Of a stretch of 64,000 nucleotides of DNA, positions 50,061 to 57,797 are shown piece by piece (the stretch's first letter is position 1; each line of letters starts with the position of its first letter). A program made the position numbers and the translations under genes. The notes under the pieces are model-generated. The model ran no database searches. It was not told the DNA's origin and worked only from the letters and a program-made list of their open reading frames with translations. The stretch comes from Hamadaea sp013361475 (GTDB taxonomy: Bacteria; Actinomycetota; Actinomycetes; Mycobacteriales; Micromonosporaceae). Where the stretch lies: NCBI RefSeq assembly GCF_040654195.1, contig NZ_JBFAHM010000004.1, positions 372,001 through 436,000 on the forward strand. The letters are read 5' to 3'.

Positions 50061-51989
50061 TCACGGCGTGACGATGTCGAACATGACGTCGAAGTCGTCG
50101 AGCATGCTCAGCAGCTGGACGAGCCGCTGCTTGTCCCCGGCGACCGTGACGGCGCCGTCCGCGATCGCCTTGTCGAACGTGGACTGCCCCAGCGAAATCC
50201 CGTCCAGCGCCGCCTTGGTAAGCGTCAGGCTGACGTCGGGGTGCTCGTGCTTCTTACCGGGCCGGTAGGTCAGCGTCGCGTTGCGCAGGGTGACGGCATA
50301 GGTCTCGTCGAGGTCGGTGAAAGTCCAGTTCATCCGGGTCTCACGGACGTGGGCGGCCTTGTCGCCGTTGAGGCGGATACCCAGGTAGTCGAAGTACAGC
50401 TCCGGGCTCATCGCGCGGATCATGTCCGGGCTGGCCGTCGTCAGGCCGACGCCCTGGAAGACGCCGTTGCGCAGCTCGTGCGCGCCCATCAGGTACAGCG
50501 ATCGCCAGGTGCCGTTCTCGCACTGGTAGCCCAGTTGTTCGAGCGCGTCGGCCTGCAACGCGATCGCCTCTTTGTTGCCCGGGTCGGCGAAGACCAGGTG
50601 GTTGACCAGTTCGGCGGTCCACCGATAGTCCCCGGCGTCGAACGCCTCCCGGCCGGCCGCGAGAACCTTGTCGGGCCCGCCGATCGCCAGCACGTAGCGC
50701 TTGGCCGCCTCCACCGGCTGGTGCGGGTTGAGATGGGCCGGATTGCCATCGTAGAAGCCGAGGTAGCGCTGGTAGATCGCGCGTACACCGTGACTGATCG
50801 TGCCGTAGTAGCCGCGCAGGTACCAGCGCTTCTCCAGGTCCGGCGGCAGCTTGGTCAACGTCTCGGCGATCTCCATCGGGGTCAGGCCGTGGTTGATCAG
50901 GCGAAGCGTCTGGTCGTGCAGGAACTGGTACATGTCCCGCTGGTCGGCGAGGAACTCGGCCACCCGCTCGGCACCCCAGGTCGGCCAGTGGTGGGAGGCG
51001 AACACGACGTCGGAGCGGGCGGCGAACAGATCGATCGCCTCGTCGAGGTAGCGGGACCACTGGCGCGTGTCGCGTACCTCCGCGCCGCGCAGGGTCAGGA
51101 TGTTGTGCAGGGTGTGGCAGGCGTTCTCGGCCGCGCACAGGGCACGCATCTGCGGGAAGTAGAAGTTCATCTCAGCCGGCGCCTCGGTGCCCGGCGTGAG
51201 CTGGAACTCCACCTGCACCCCGTCGATCGTGCGGGTGCCGTTCTCGGTGATCAGGTCGGTGGGCGGGATCAGGGTGATGGTTCCGTTGGAGACCGCCTTG
51301 CCCAGGCCGATGTCGACCTGGCCGCGCTCGTCGCGGGGCAGGAAGACGCCGTACTGGAAGTGCGACCGGCGGCTCATCGCGGTTCCGGCGAACACGTTCT
51401 CCGACACCGCGTGATAAAGGAACCCCTCCGGGGCGTAGATCTTGACCTCGCCGGAGGCGACCTGCTCGTCGGACACGATCGCGCGTACGCCGCCGTAGTG
51501 GTCGACGTGGCTGTGCGTGTAGATCACCGCCACGACGGGCTTGTCGCCCCGGTGTTTGCGATAGAGGTCCAGTCCCCTGGTCGCGGTCTCGGTGGAGATC
51601 ATCGGGTCGATGACGATGACGCCAGTGTCGCCCTCGACGATCGTCATGTTCGAGATGTCCATGCCGCGCAGCTGATAGATGCGTTCGGTGACCTCGAACA
51701 ATCCGGCCACCCGGTTGAGCTTGGCCTGCCTCCACAGGCTCGGGTTCACCGTCGCCGGCGCCTCGTCGGCGTCCTCGAACGCGTACGCGCCCATGTTCCA
51801 GGCTGGGATGGGCGCACCGTCGGCCCGCGGGACCGCGTCGGTCGAGGCCTCCTCGACCAACCCCCGCCGCACGTCCTCGAAGTCGGTCAGATCGTGGAAC
51901 GGCAACGCGCCCAGCACCGCCGCGTTCGCCGCGGCTGTAACCGCTGTCGCCTCCTTGGCAGCCGCGCGCGATTCATCCACTGACGTCAT
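50061..51989 (-). CDS. Alkyl sulfatase (SdsA/BDS1-like)
   Basis: 642 residues from ATG at 51989 with AAGGGGGA upstream. The metallo-beta-lactamase part has THSHVDHYGG (about residue 160) and ENACHTLHN, VFASHHWPTWG as further zinc ligands. A helical dimerisation domain (IYQRYLGFYDGNPAHLNP) and a C-terminal SCP2-like domain (from about 520) complete the family architecture. It hydrolyses alkyl sulfates such as SDS-type surfactants. No signal peptide was seen, whereas several family members are exported. Confidence 0.95.
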   Translation of the reverse strand: MTSVDESRAAAKEATAVTAAANAAVLGALPFHDLTDFEDVRRGLVEEASTDAVPRADGAPIPAWNMGAYAFEDADEAPATVNPSLWRQAKLNRVAGLFEVTERIYQLRGMDISNMTIVEGDTGVIVIDPMISTETATRGLDLYRKHRGDKPVVAVIYTHSHVDHYGGVRAIVSDEQVASGEVKIYAPEGFLYHAVSENVFAGTAMSRRSHFQYGVFLPRDERGQVDIGLGKAVSNGTITLIPPTDLITENGTRTIDGVQVEFQLTPGTEAPAEMNFYFPQMRALCAAENACHTLHNILTLRGAEVRDTRQWSRYLDEAIDLFAARSDVVFASHHWPTWGAERVAEFLADQRDMYQFLHDQTLRLINHGLTPMEIAETLTKLPPDLEKRWYLRGYYGTISHGVRAIYQRYLGFYDGNPAHLNPHQPVEAAKRYVLAIGGPDKVLAAGREAFDAGDYRWTAELVNHLVFADPGNKEAIALQADALEQLGYQCENGTWRSLYLMGAHELRNGVFQGVGLTTASPDMIRAMSPELYFDYLGIRLNGDKAAHVRETRMNWTFTDLDETYAVTLRNATLTYRPGKKHEHPDVSLTLTKAALDGISLGQSTFDKAIADGAVTVAGDKQRLVQLLSMLDDFDVMFDIVTP

Positions 51990-52140
51990 GATGGTCCCCC
52001 TTCGCCCTTCGTCGGAGCCTAAACCGACCAACAGCGCTAGACGGACGAAACATAAGAATCAGGTAGAGCGCCGAGATCCTCCTCCGTTCGGCCGCATCTC
52101 GTCGGCCGAGCAGGCCGGCTTCGTTCGGGACGCCCAGCGA

Positions 52141-52165
52141 GGAACCACCGTTGATCTTGGCTGTC
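52141..52165 (+). promoter_or_regulatory. Possible ECF-type promoter of the lipoprotein gene
   Basis: GGAACC (52141-52146) and GTC (52163-52165) are 16 bases apart, a pattern used by SigE-like ECF sigma factors in actinomycetes. A TATGCT-like alternative (52167-52172) lacks a -35 partner. Confidence 0.35.
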
Positions 52166-52206
52166 TTATGCTTCCTCGACCTACCACCCTCTCAAAGGAG
52201 CAACAA

Positions 52207-52734
52207 GTGCGCCGCGCACTCCTCATGGCCGCCGCCGTCGGCACGCTTTTCTTGACGGCCGCCTGCGGCAAGGGCACTGACACCCTCAGCGCCACCCCGA
52301 CGGGCAGCCCGGCGATCTCGCCCAGCTCCGCCGTCTCGCCCGGCCCGGCCGTGTCGCTGGTGGCCCGGGAGACCAGCTGCCTGGAATTCGAGACCGCGTC
52401 GGCCGAGGTCGCCAAACAGTTGCTGGCCTCCATGGAAGGAGCCTTCGACGTGCTCGGCGAGACCGACGAGGCCAAGATCGAGGCGGCGATGGCCGGAGTC
52501 GTCACCAAGATGAAGGCGGCCGTGAGCGACTACCGGGCCGCGGTGTCGAGGTCGGCCGCAGCGGCGGGCGATGCCGCGATCAAAACCGAGCTGACGACGA
52601 TCGCCGACGAGCTGACGAAGATCGAGGCCGAGTTCGCCAAGGTCACCACGGCCAAGGACGTCGACAGCCTGCCGAAGGTCGAGTCCGCGGCGATGGATGC
52701 CGCAGCCCGCAGGCTCGAGGCACTCTGCAAGTGA
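52207..52734 (+). CDS. Small lipoprotein, unknown function
   Basis: 175 residues from GTG at 52207, with AAAGGAG six bases upstream. Signal peptide with lipobox TLFLTAACG (Cys at about residue 20). A Ser/Pro/Thr linker leads to a long helical domain (ETASAEVAKQLLASMEGAFD to the C-terminus), bounded by two cysteines (TSCLEF and ALCK) that could clamp the bundle. It is attached to the outer face of the membrane. No family recognised. Confidence 0.8.
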   Translation: MRRALLMAAAVGTLFLTAACGKGTDTLSATPTGSPAISPSSAVSPGPAVSLVARETSCLEFETASAEVAKQLLASMEGAFDVLGETDEAKIEAAMAGVVTKMKAAVSDYRAAVSRSAAAAGDAAIKTELTTIADELTKIEAEFAKVTTAKDVDSLPKVESAAMDAAARRLEALCK

Positions 52735-52772
52735 TCTCCGGCCCACCGCCGACGACGTGAGAGGCTGACGGG

Positions 52773-53618
52773 ATGAGAGTCGGAGTGGTGATCCTGCCGG
52801 ATCGGCCGTGGGCGCAGGCCCGGCGGCTGTGGGAGAAGGCGGAGGCGGTCGGCTTCGACCATGCCTGGACCTACGACCATCTGGGCTGGCGGGATCTCGT
52901 GGACGGGCCGTGGTTCGACGCGATCGCCACGTTGACCGCGGCGGCCGGGGTGACCGGGCGCATCAAGCTCGGCACGATGGTGGCCTCGCCCAACTTCCGG
53001 CATCCGGTGCACTTCGCGCGGGAGATCAGCACGCTGAACGACATCAGCGGCGGGCGCGCGATGATCGGGGTGGGCGCGGGCGGGCTGGCCGGGTTCGACA
53101 ACGACGTCCTCGGGCTGCCGCATCTCGACCGGCGGCAACGGTTCGAGCGGTTCGCCGAGTTCGTGGAGCTGCTGAACCGGCTGCTGCGCGAGGGCCGGGT
53201 GACGTTCGACGGGGCGTACTACCGGGCGGTGGACGCCCGGTGCGAGGTGAGCGACCTGCCGCTGGTCGTCGCAGCCGAGGGTCCGCGCGGGATCAAGCTT
53301 GCCCAGAAGTACGGCGACGCGTGGGTTGCCGGCGGCGAGGTGACCGAGGACGTCGAGGCCTGGTGGGCGTCGGTCGAGCGGCTGAGTGATCGCAATCCGG
53401 TCAGCACCACCCGGTTTCTCATCCTGGATCCGAGGTCGGCCACCTACTCGCTGTCGAGTGTGGACTATTTCGTGGACGCGGTCGAACGGGCCGAGCGGCT
53501 CGGCTTCACCGATGTGCTCACGCACTGGCCCCGGGAGAGCAGCTGGTTCACCGGCGACGAGGCCGTGCTGGACGAGGCGATGGCGGAGCTGAAGCGCCGG
53601 GGGCTCACCGGCGGGTGA
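52773..53618 (+). CDS. LLM-class (luciferase-like, F420-dependent) oxidoreductase
   Basis: 281 residues. The barrel shows GFDHAWTYDHLGWRDL (residues 27-42), IKLGTMVASPNFRHPVHFAR (about 65-84), DDISGGRA-type loop and GVGAGGLAGFDNDVLG (about 101-116). VVAAEGPRGIKLAQKYGDAW is the second conserved block. Members reduce or oxidise diverse compounds with F420 or FMN; the substrate is not known. It overlaps the APH-type gene by 14 bp tail to tail. Confidence 0.9.
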   Translation: MRVGVVILPDRPWAQARRLWEKAEAVGFDHAWTYDHLGWRDLVDGPWFDAIATLTAAAGVTGRIKLGTMVASPNFRHPVHFAREISTLNDISGGRAMIGVGAGGLAGFDNDVLGLPHLDRRQRFERFAEFVELLNRLLREGRVTFDGAYYRAVDARCEVSDLPLVVAAEGPRGIKLAQKYGDAWVAGGEVTEDVEAWWASVERLSDRNPVSTTRFLILDPRSATYSLSSVDYFVDAVERAERLGFTDVLTHWPRESSWFTGDEAVLDEAMAELKRRGLTGG

Positions 53619-54492
53619 GGCGGTCGAGCGTACGCAGACCCAGGCGCGCCATCGGCGGATTGGTCTCGGCGTAATACCACGGTAGGCCCATCGCCTGGGC
53701 GAACGCCCAGGCGCGGCCGCGTTCCCACTCGAGGTCGTCGCAGCCGAGCCGGTCCCGCAGCACCTGCCGGGGACCCGCTTCGAGCAGATGCCACGCGCTG
53801 ACCAGGTCCAGCGCCGGATCGGCCGCGCCGAGCCCGCCCACGTCGAGGACGCCGGCGAGGCGGCCGTCAGCGACCAGCACGTTGCCCGGAATCAGGTCGC
53901 CGTGCGTCATGGTGTCGGGCGCCGTCCGCGGCAGCTCCCGGAACTCCGCCCACATCGCCCGGAGCCGGGGCACGTCGAGGATCCCCTTGCTGCGGTCGAA
54001 GCAGAAGTCGAGCCAGCCGTCGGAGTTCTTCAGGTCGCCACCCCGGCCGCTACCGCTGAACGTACGCCCACGGGTGTCGATCGATCGGACCCCGGTGATG
54101 AACTCGGCGAGGTCTTCGGCGAACCCGGCCGACTCAGCGGGATCGGCCACGGTCGCCACCGTCCCCGCCAACCACGTCTGCACCGACCAGGGCAGTGGAT
54201 AGCCCGCACCCGGCTCGCCGAGCGCGACCGGCTCGGGGGTGCGGAAACGCGTACGCCCGGCCAGTTCGGCCGACGCGTCGGCCTCGGCGCGCAGGATCTG
54301 CCTGACCTCGGCGACGTCACCTGGGACGAGGGGGAAGCGGGCGGCGAGGTCGTCGCCGATCCGGAAGATCGCGTTGACCGTGCCTTCGGAGGACGCGACC
54401 GGGGTGATCGGCAATGTCCGCCACTGCGGAAACTGGTCGCCGACCAGGGAACGGACCGTCTCAGGAGTGACTTCGAGCTGGTCGGCATGCAT
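53605..54492 (-). CDS. Aminoglycoside phosphotransferase-family kinase
   Basis: 295 residues from ATG at 54492 (MHADQLEVTPETVRSLV); a GTG at 54498 adds two residues. The kinase motifs are GTVNAIFRIGDDLAARFPL (ATP loop, about residues 36-54), THGDLIPGNVLV (Brenner motif, about 192) and GVLDVGGLGAADPALDLV (metal site). This type phosphorylates small molecules; most chromosomal copies do not confer drug resistance. It lies directly after a small membrane-protein gene. Confidence 0.88.
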   Translation of the reverse strand: MHADQLEVTPETVRSLVGDQFPQWRTLPITPVASSEGTVNAIFRIGDDLAARFPLVPGDVAEVRQILRAEADASAELAGRTRFRTPEPVALGEPGAGYPLPWSVQTWLAGTVATVADPAESAGFAEDLAEFITGVRSIDTRGRTFSGSGRGGDLKNSDGWLDFCFDRSKGILDVPRLRAMWAEFRELPRTAPDTMTHGDLIPGNVLVADGRLAGVLDVGGLGAADPALDLVSAWHLLEAGPRQVLRDRLGCDDLEWERGRAWAFAQAMGLPWYYAETNPPMARLGLRTLDRLTRR

Positions 54493-54503
54493 CGGCACGC
54501 CGA

Positions 54504-54962
54504 TCAGGCTACGCGGTCGTCCACCAGCAGGCCGACCGCCACCGGGTCGCTGTCGAGGGTCGACGGCGCCGTCCGGGTGAGCGTCATGGCACGCGTCGAG
54601 ATCCGCAACAGCAGTTGCAGCACGACGCCGACGACGGGGAACGCGATCAGATAGACGAGCGCCTCGACGACGGTGGCCCGGACGTCGTTGGCCGCGCCCA
54701 GCGGCACCGGCCGCCCGACGAGCGCGTCGAGGCAGAGCATCTCGGCCCGGACCAGGTCGTACTCCAGCCAGCCGATGATGACGACGCCGAGCAGGATCGC
54801 GCCGAGGTCCAGCAGCCGGGGCGGCAGGTCCGACCAGGCGCGCAACTCGTCGAGGCCGCGCCCGAACTGGCGCCCGAACGCGATCAGCTCCACCAGCGCG
54901 GCCAGCGCGAAGATCGGCAGAAGCTGGGCGACAGTGGACGCGAAGGCCTCGTGCATCGGCAC
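54504..54962 (-). CDS. Small membrane protein
   Basis: 152 residues, three hydrophobic segments (about 9-27, 50-68, 95-118). Starts GTG-CCG-ATG, so either codon may be used. The following APH-type gene starts 5-11 bp downstream, which makes an operon likely. No family recognised. Confidence 0.65.
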   Translation of the reverse strand: MPMHEAFASTVAQLLPIFALAALVELIAFGRQFGRGLDELRAWSDLPPRLLDLGAILLGVVIIGWLEYDLVRAEMLCLDALVGRPVPLGAANDVRATVVEALVYLIAFPVVGVVLQLLLRISTRAMTLTRTAPSTLDSDPVAVGLLVDDRVA

Positions 54963-55037
54963 AGGGTCGCATGCCGGGCGCTCCGGCAGAGTCGGAAAGT
55001 CGTCATGGCGTACGCCCCGGCCGGTACGTTATGAGGC

Positions 55038-55640
55038 ATGACGTTGCTTCCCCGCGCGCTCGCCTGGCGGCGTACCGACACGACGGGCGGCGAGTACGCC
55101 GGTTACGACGATCGCGAGGGGCTCACCGCCCACGGGTACGCGTTCACGGCCGCGCCGGTGGCGTACGCGTGCCGGTATGAGCTGTCCGCCGACGGCCGCT
55201 GGGCCAGCAGCCGGCTCGACGTCACGGTCGAAGGCCCCGGCTTTCTGCGTACGCTCAAAATGGAGCGAGCGGGTGGCCGCTGGCGCATCACGACCTCGGA
55301 GCGCGGGAACCTCAACGCTGTGCTGCCGACCGCGCCGCTGGCGGGCACCGAGGAGCCGGAGCGGCTGACCGACGCGCTGGACGTCGACCTGTACGCCTCT
55401 CCCCTGACCAACACCCTGCCCATCCGGCGGCTGAACCTGCTCGGCAAGCCCGCCGGGACGAGCACCACGATCGTCGCGGCCTGGGTGCTGTTGCCGAGCC
55501 TGGCCGTGGTGCCGTCGGAGCAGACCTACACGGTGCTCGGCGACGGCCTGATCCGGTACGCCTCCGGCACGTTCACCGCGGACCTCACGGTCGACGAGGG
55601 CGGGTACGTCGTGACGTATCCCGGCCTCGCCGAACGCTAG
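55038..55640 (+). CDS. Putative glycolipid-binding domain protein
   Basis: 200 residues. The whole length matches the Glycolipid_bind family (PF06475) in pattern: RYELSADGRWASSRLDVTVE (about residues 46-65), DALDVDLYASPLTNTLPIRR (about 111-130) and AWVLLPSLAVVPSEQTYTVLG. No signal peptide. TACGTT at 55025-55030 lies 7 bases before the ATG, which suggests a leaderless mRNA. The binding function comes from family annotation and is not proven here. Confidence 0.85.
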   Translation: MTLLPRALAWRRTDTTGGEYAGYDDREGLTAHGYAFTAAPVAYACRYELSADGRWASSRLDVTVEGPGFLRTLKMERAGGRWRITTSERGNLNAVLPTAPLAGTEEPERLTDALDVDLYASPLTNTLPIRRLNLLGKPAGTSTTIVAAWVLLPSLAVVPSEQTYTVLGDGLIRYASGTFTADLTVDEGGYVVTYPGLAER

Positions 55641-55662
55641 ATCTGGGTAACCAGCGAATCCG

Positions 55663-56271
55663 TCAGGCGGGCGTGCGGGTGCCGCCGTAGGACGCGACGA
55701 GGGCGTCGGCCACGATCGCCGCGTCGGCGTCGGCCAGGTCCGCCGGATACTCGGGCAGCAGGTCGTCCCAGACGACCAGCCACGACCCGTACAGCTGCAG
55801 CTGCCCCTCGGGCCGGGCGAAGAACCAGATGTGCAGGTGCGCGCCGCCGTCGCCGAGCCGGTACACGTGCGCCCGGCCGATGTTCGGCAACGCCTGGAGG
55901 TGCCGCACGAGGTGGGTGCTGATCACGCCGAGTTCCGCGGCCAGCTCGTCCGGCAGGTCGGCCAGGTCGTAGTGGTCGCGCGGGCGCAACATCAACACCA
56001 GGGGTACGCCGACGCCCGAAATGCGGGCGAGCCGCCATTTCTCGGTGAACCAGATGCCCTCGTCGCGATTGCCGCACGCCCGGCAGTCGGCCGGATCCTC
56101 GCCGTGGCGGGGCGGCTCGGGCACGACCGGCGGACGCAGCGGCGACACTCGCAGCTCGTCCTGCTCGAACGGGCTGACGTCCCAGCCCGTCATCCGGGCC
56201 AGCGGCAGACGCCGTTCCTCGTCGGCGGCGGCGATCGCGTGGGCGTAGTACTCCTCGGGGTCCATAGCCAT
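55663..56271 (-). CDS. HIT-like family protein
   Basis: 202 residues from ATG at 56271 (MAMDPEEYYAHAIAAADEER); a second ATG two codons on is possible. The HIT-type motif is GAHLHIWFFARP (about residue 148), shorter in histidines than the classical HxHxHxx. DCRACGNRDE (about residue 65) resembles the zinc pair of HIT nucleotide hydrolases. It starts 10 bp after the GntR gene and probably belongs to the amino-sugar operon. A nucleotide hydrolase or transferase is plausible. Confidence 0.78.
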   Translation of the reverse strand: MAMDPEEYYAHAIAAADEERRLPLARMTGWDVSPFEQDELRVSPLRPPVVPEPPRHGEDPADCRACGNRDEGIWFTEKWRLARISGVGVPLVLMLRPRDHYDLADLPDELAAELGVISTHLVRHLQALPNIGRAHVYRLGDGGAHLHIWFFARPEGQLQLYGSWLVVWDDLLPEYPADLADADAAIVADALVASYGGTRTPA

Positions 56272-56281
56272 GATCGGGACC

Positions 56282-57043
56282 CTAACCGGGGTGGACGTCG
56301 AACTCCACGTCGTACCGGTCGCCCCGGTAGCGCGAGCGACCCCACTCGATCGCCGATCCCGACGCGTCGTAGGCGACCCGGTCGATGACGAACGACGGCA
56401 GCCCGACCGGCACGTCGAGCAGGTCGGCGTCGGTCTCGTCCAGCGCGATGACCGAGACACGGTGGGCGGCGGTGGCCACCTGCACGCCCCAGCGCTCCTG
56501 AAGGATGGCGTACAGGGAACGGTCGTCGGCGAGCAGGTCTTCCAGCCCGGGGAACCGGTGGGCCGACAGATGCGTGTTCTCGACCGCGATGGGCACCCCG
56601 TCGGCCGTACGCACCCGGTGCAGGGCCACGATCGGATCGCCTTCGGCCAGGTGCAGGCGTTGCGCGATCAGCTCGGTCGCTGGGCGTACTCCTAAAGAGA
56701 CGACCCGCGCACCCGGCGCGAGGCCGCGCAGCCGCATGTCGTGGCTGAACGAGCCGGTGGTCGTGCCATGGGTGAGCCGTGGCTCGGCGACGTAGGTGCC
56801 GGCGCCGTTCACGCGGCGGACGAGCCCCCGGGTGACCAGGTCGGTGATCGCCTGCCGGGCGGTCATGCGGGCGACCTGGAACCGTTCCGCGATGGACCGC
56901 TCCGATGGCAGCAGCGTGCCGGGCGGCTGCTCGCGCACCATCGCCTCGAGGATCTCCCGCAGCTGCTCACCTTTGGCGCGATCGCCGTCGATCGCGGCGG
57001 GGAGCGGAATCTCCGGGAACGTGTTGTGCGGGCTACGGGCCAT
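56282..57043 (-). CDS. GntR/HutC-family regulator (DasR-like)
   Basis: 253 residues from ATG at 57043 with CGGAG upstream. The winged helix is at about residues 22-85: LLPSERSIAERFQVARMTAR, LVTRGLVRRVNGAGTYV. The UTRA effector domain follows (HRVRTADGVPIAVENTHLSA, about 135-155) and ends YRGDRYDVEFDVHP. Regulators of this branch sense phosphorylated amino sugars. As the operon start carries a DasR-type palindrome at 60255-60266, autoregulation of the whole operon is the simplest reading. Confidence 0.9.
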   Translation of the reverse strand: MARSPHNTFPEIPLPAAIDGDRAKGEQLREILEAMVREQPPGTLLPSERSIAERFQVARMTARQAITDLVTRGLVRRVNGAGTYVAEPRLTHGTTTGSFSHDMRLRGLAPGARVVSLGVRPATELIAQRLHLAEGDPIVALHRVRTADGVPIAVENTHLSAHRFPGLEDLLADDRSLYAILQERWGVQVATAAHRVSVIALDETDADLLDVPVGLPSFVIDRVAYDASGSAIEWGRSRYRGDRYDVEFDVHPG

Positions 57044-57065
57044 GGTGCTCCGAGGAAGGACGAGG

Positions 57066-57797
57066 TCAGGCGTCGCCGAGGCGGACACGCCCACCGTACT
57101 GCCGCAGGATCTCGGCGTTGCGCTCGTAGCCGCCGGGCGTGTTGGCCGAACGGTACACCAACGGCTGCGTTCCCGCGGCCAGCTGAGCGGCCACCACTTC
57201 GGCGACGAGCAGGTTCGCCGCGAGGACGCCGGTCAGCCCGGACAACGGCCCGAACCTGTCGCCATCTGGCATCGGCACGGCGGCGTCACCCCATGGTGCA
57301 CCATTGTCGATGACGACGTCGGCGAGCTCGGCCAGCGACGGGCTGCGCTTCGCGGCGGTGGCGTGGTCGATCGAGGTGATCGCGATGACCTTGTGCCCGT
57401 GGGACTGCGCGAGCTGGACCATCTCGACGACGGCGGTGTTGCCCCCGGAGTTCGACGCGACGACGAAGATGTCCTCAGGCCGGATGTCGGCCAGCGCCCA
57501 GATCCGCTCGGCGACGCCGGACTCGCGTTCCAGCAGCGGATCGAGGATGTCGGCGACCTTGGTGTCTCCATAGTAGACGAGATCGCGGATCGCCAGCTGG
57601 TTCGCGGGGATCAGGCCACCGGCCCGGCCGACCAGTTCCAACGCCACCCCGCGGGAATGCCCGGTGCCGTACGCCTGAAGTACGCCGCCGGCGGTGAGCG
57701 CGTCGGCGACCAGGCGCCCGGCTTCGGCGATCGCCTCGCGTTGGGTGGTGATCAGCCGGTCGACGGCGGCTCGGGCGATCTCGGCGTACGCGTTCAT
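57066..57797 (-). CDS. SIS-domain phosphosugar-binding protein
   Basis: 243 residues. The sugar isomerase fold shows LQAYGTGHSRGVALELVGRA (about residues 41-60) and DIFVVASNSGGNTAVVEMVQ (about 110-129). The family (UPF0309-like) is common in N-acetylglucosamine operons and may isomerise or sense a phosphorylated sugar. Its start overlaps the stop of the ceramidase-like gene by ATGA. Confidence 0.88.
   Translation of the reverse strand: MNAYAEIARAAVDRLITTQREAIAEAGRLVADALTAGGVLQAYGTGHSRGVALELVGRAGGLIPANQLAIRDLVYYGDTKVADILDPLLERESGVAERIWALADIRPEDIFVVASNSGGNTAVVEMVQLAQSHGHKVIAITSIDHATAAKRSPSLAELADVVIDNGAPWGDAAVPMPDGDRFGPLSGLTGVLAANLLVAEVVAAQLAAGTQPLVYRSANTPGGYERNAEILRQYGGRVRLGDA

Noticed and set aside
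53605..54492. Antibiotic resistance gene
   Set aside because: Only the general aminoglycoside phosphotransferase fold is visible. Such chromosomal kinases are very common in actinomycetes and mostly have other substrates.
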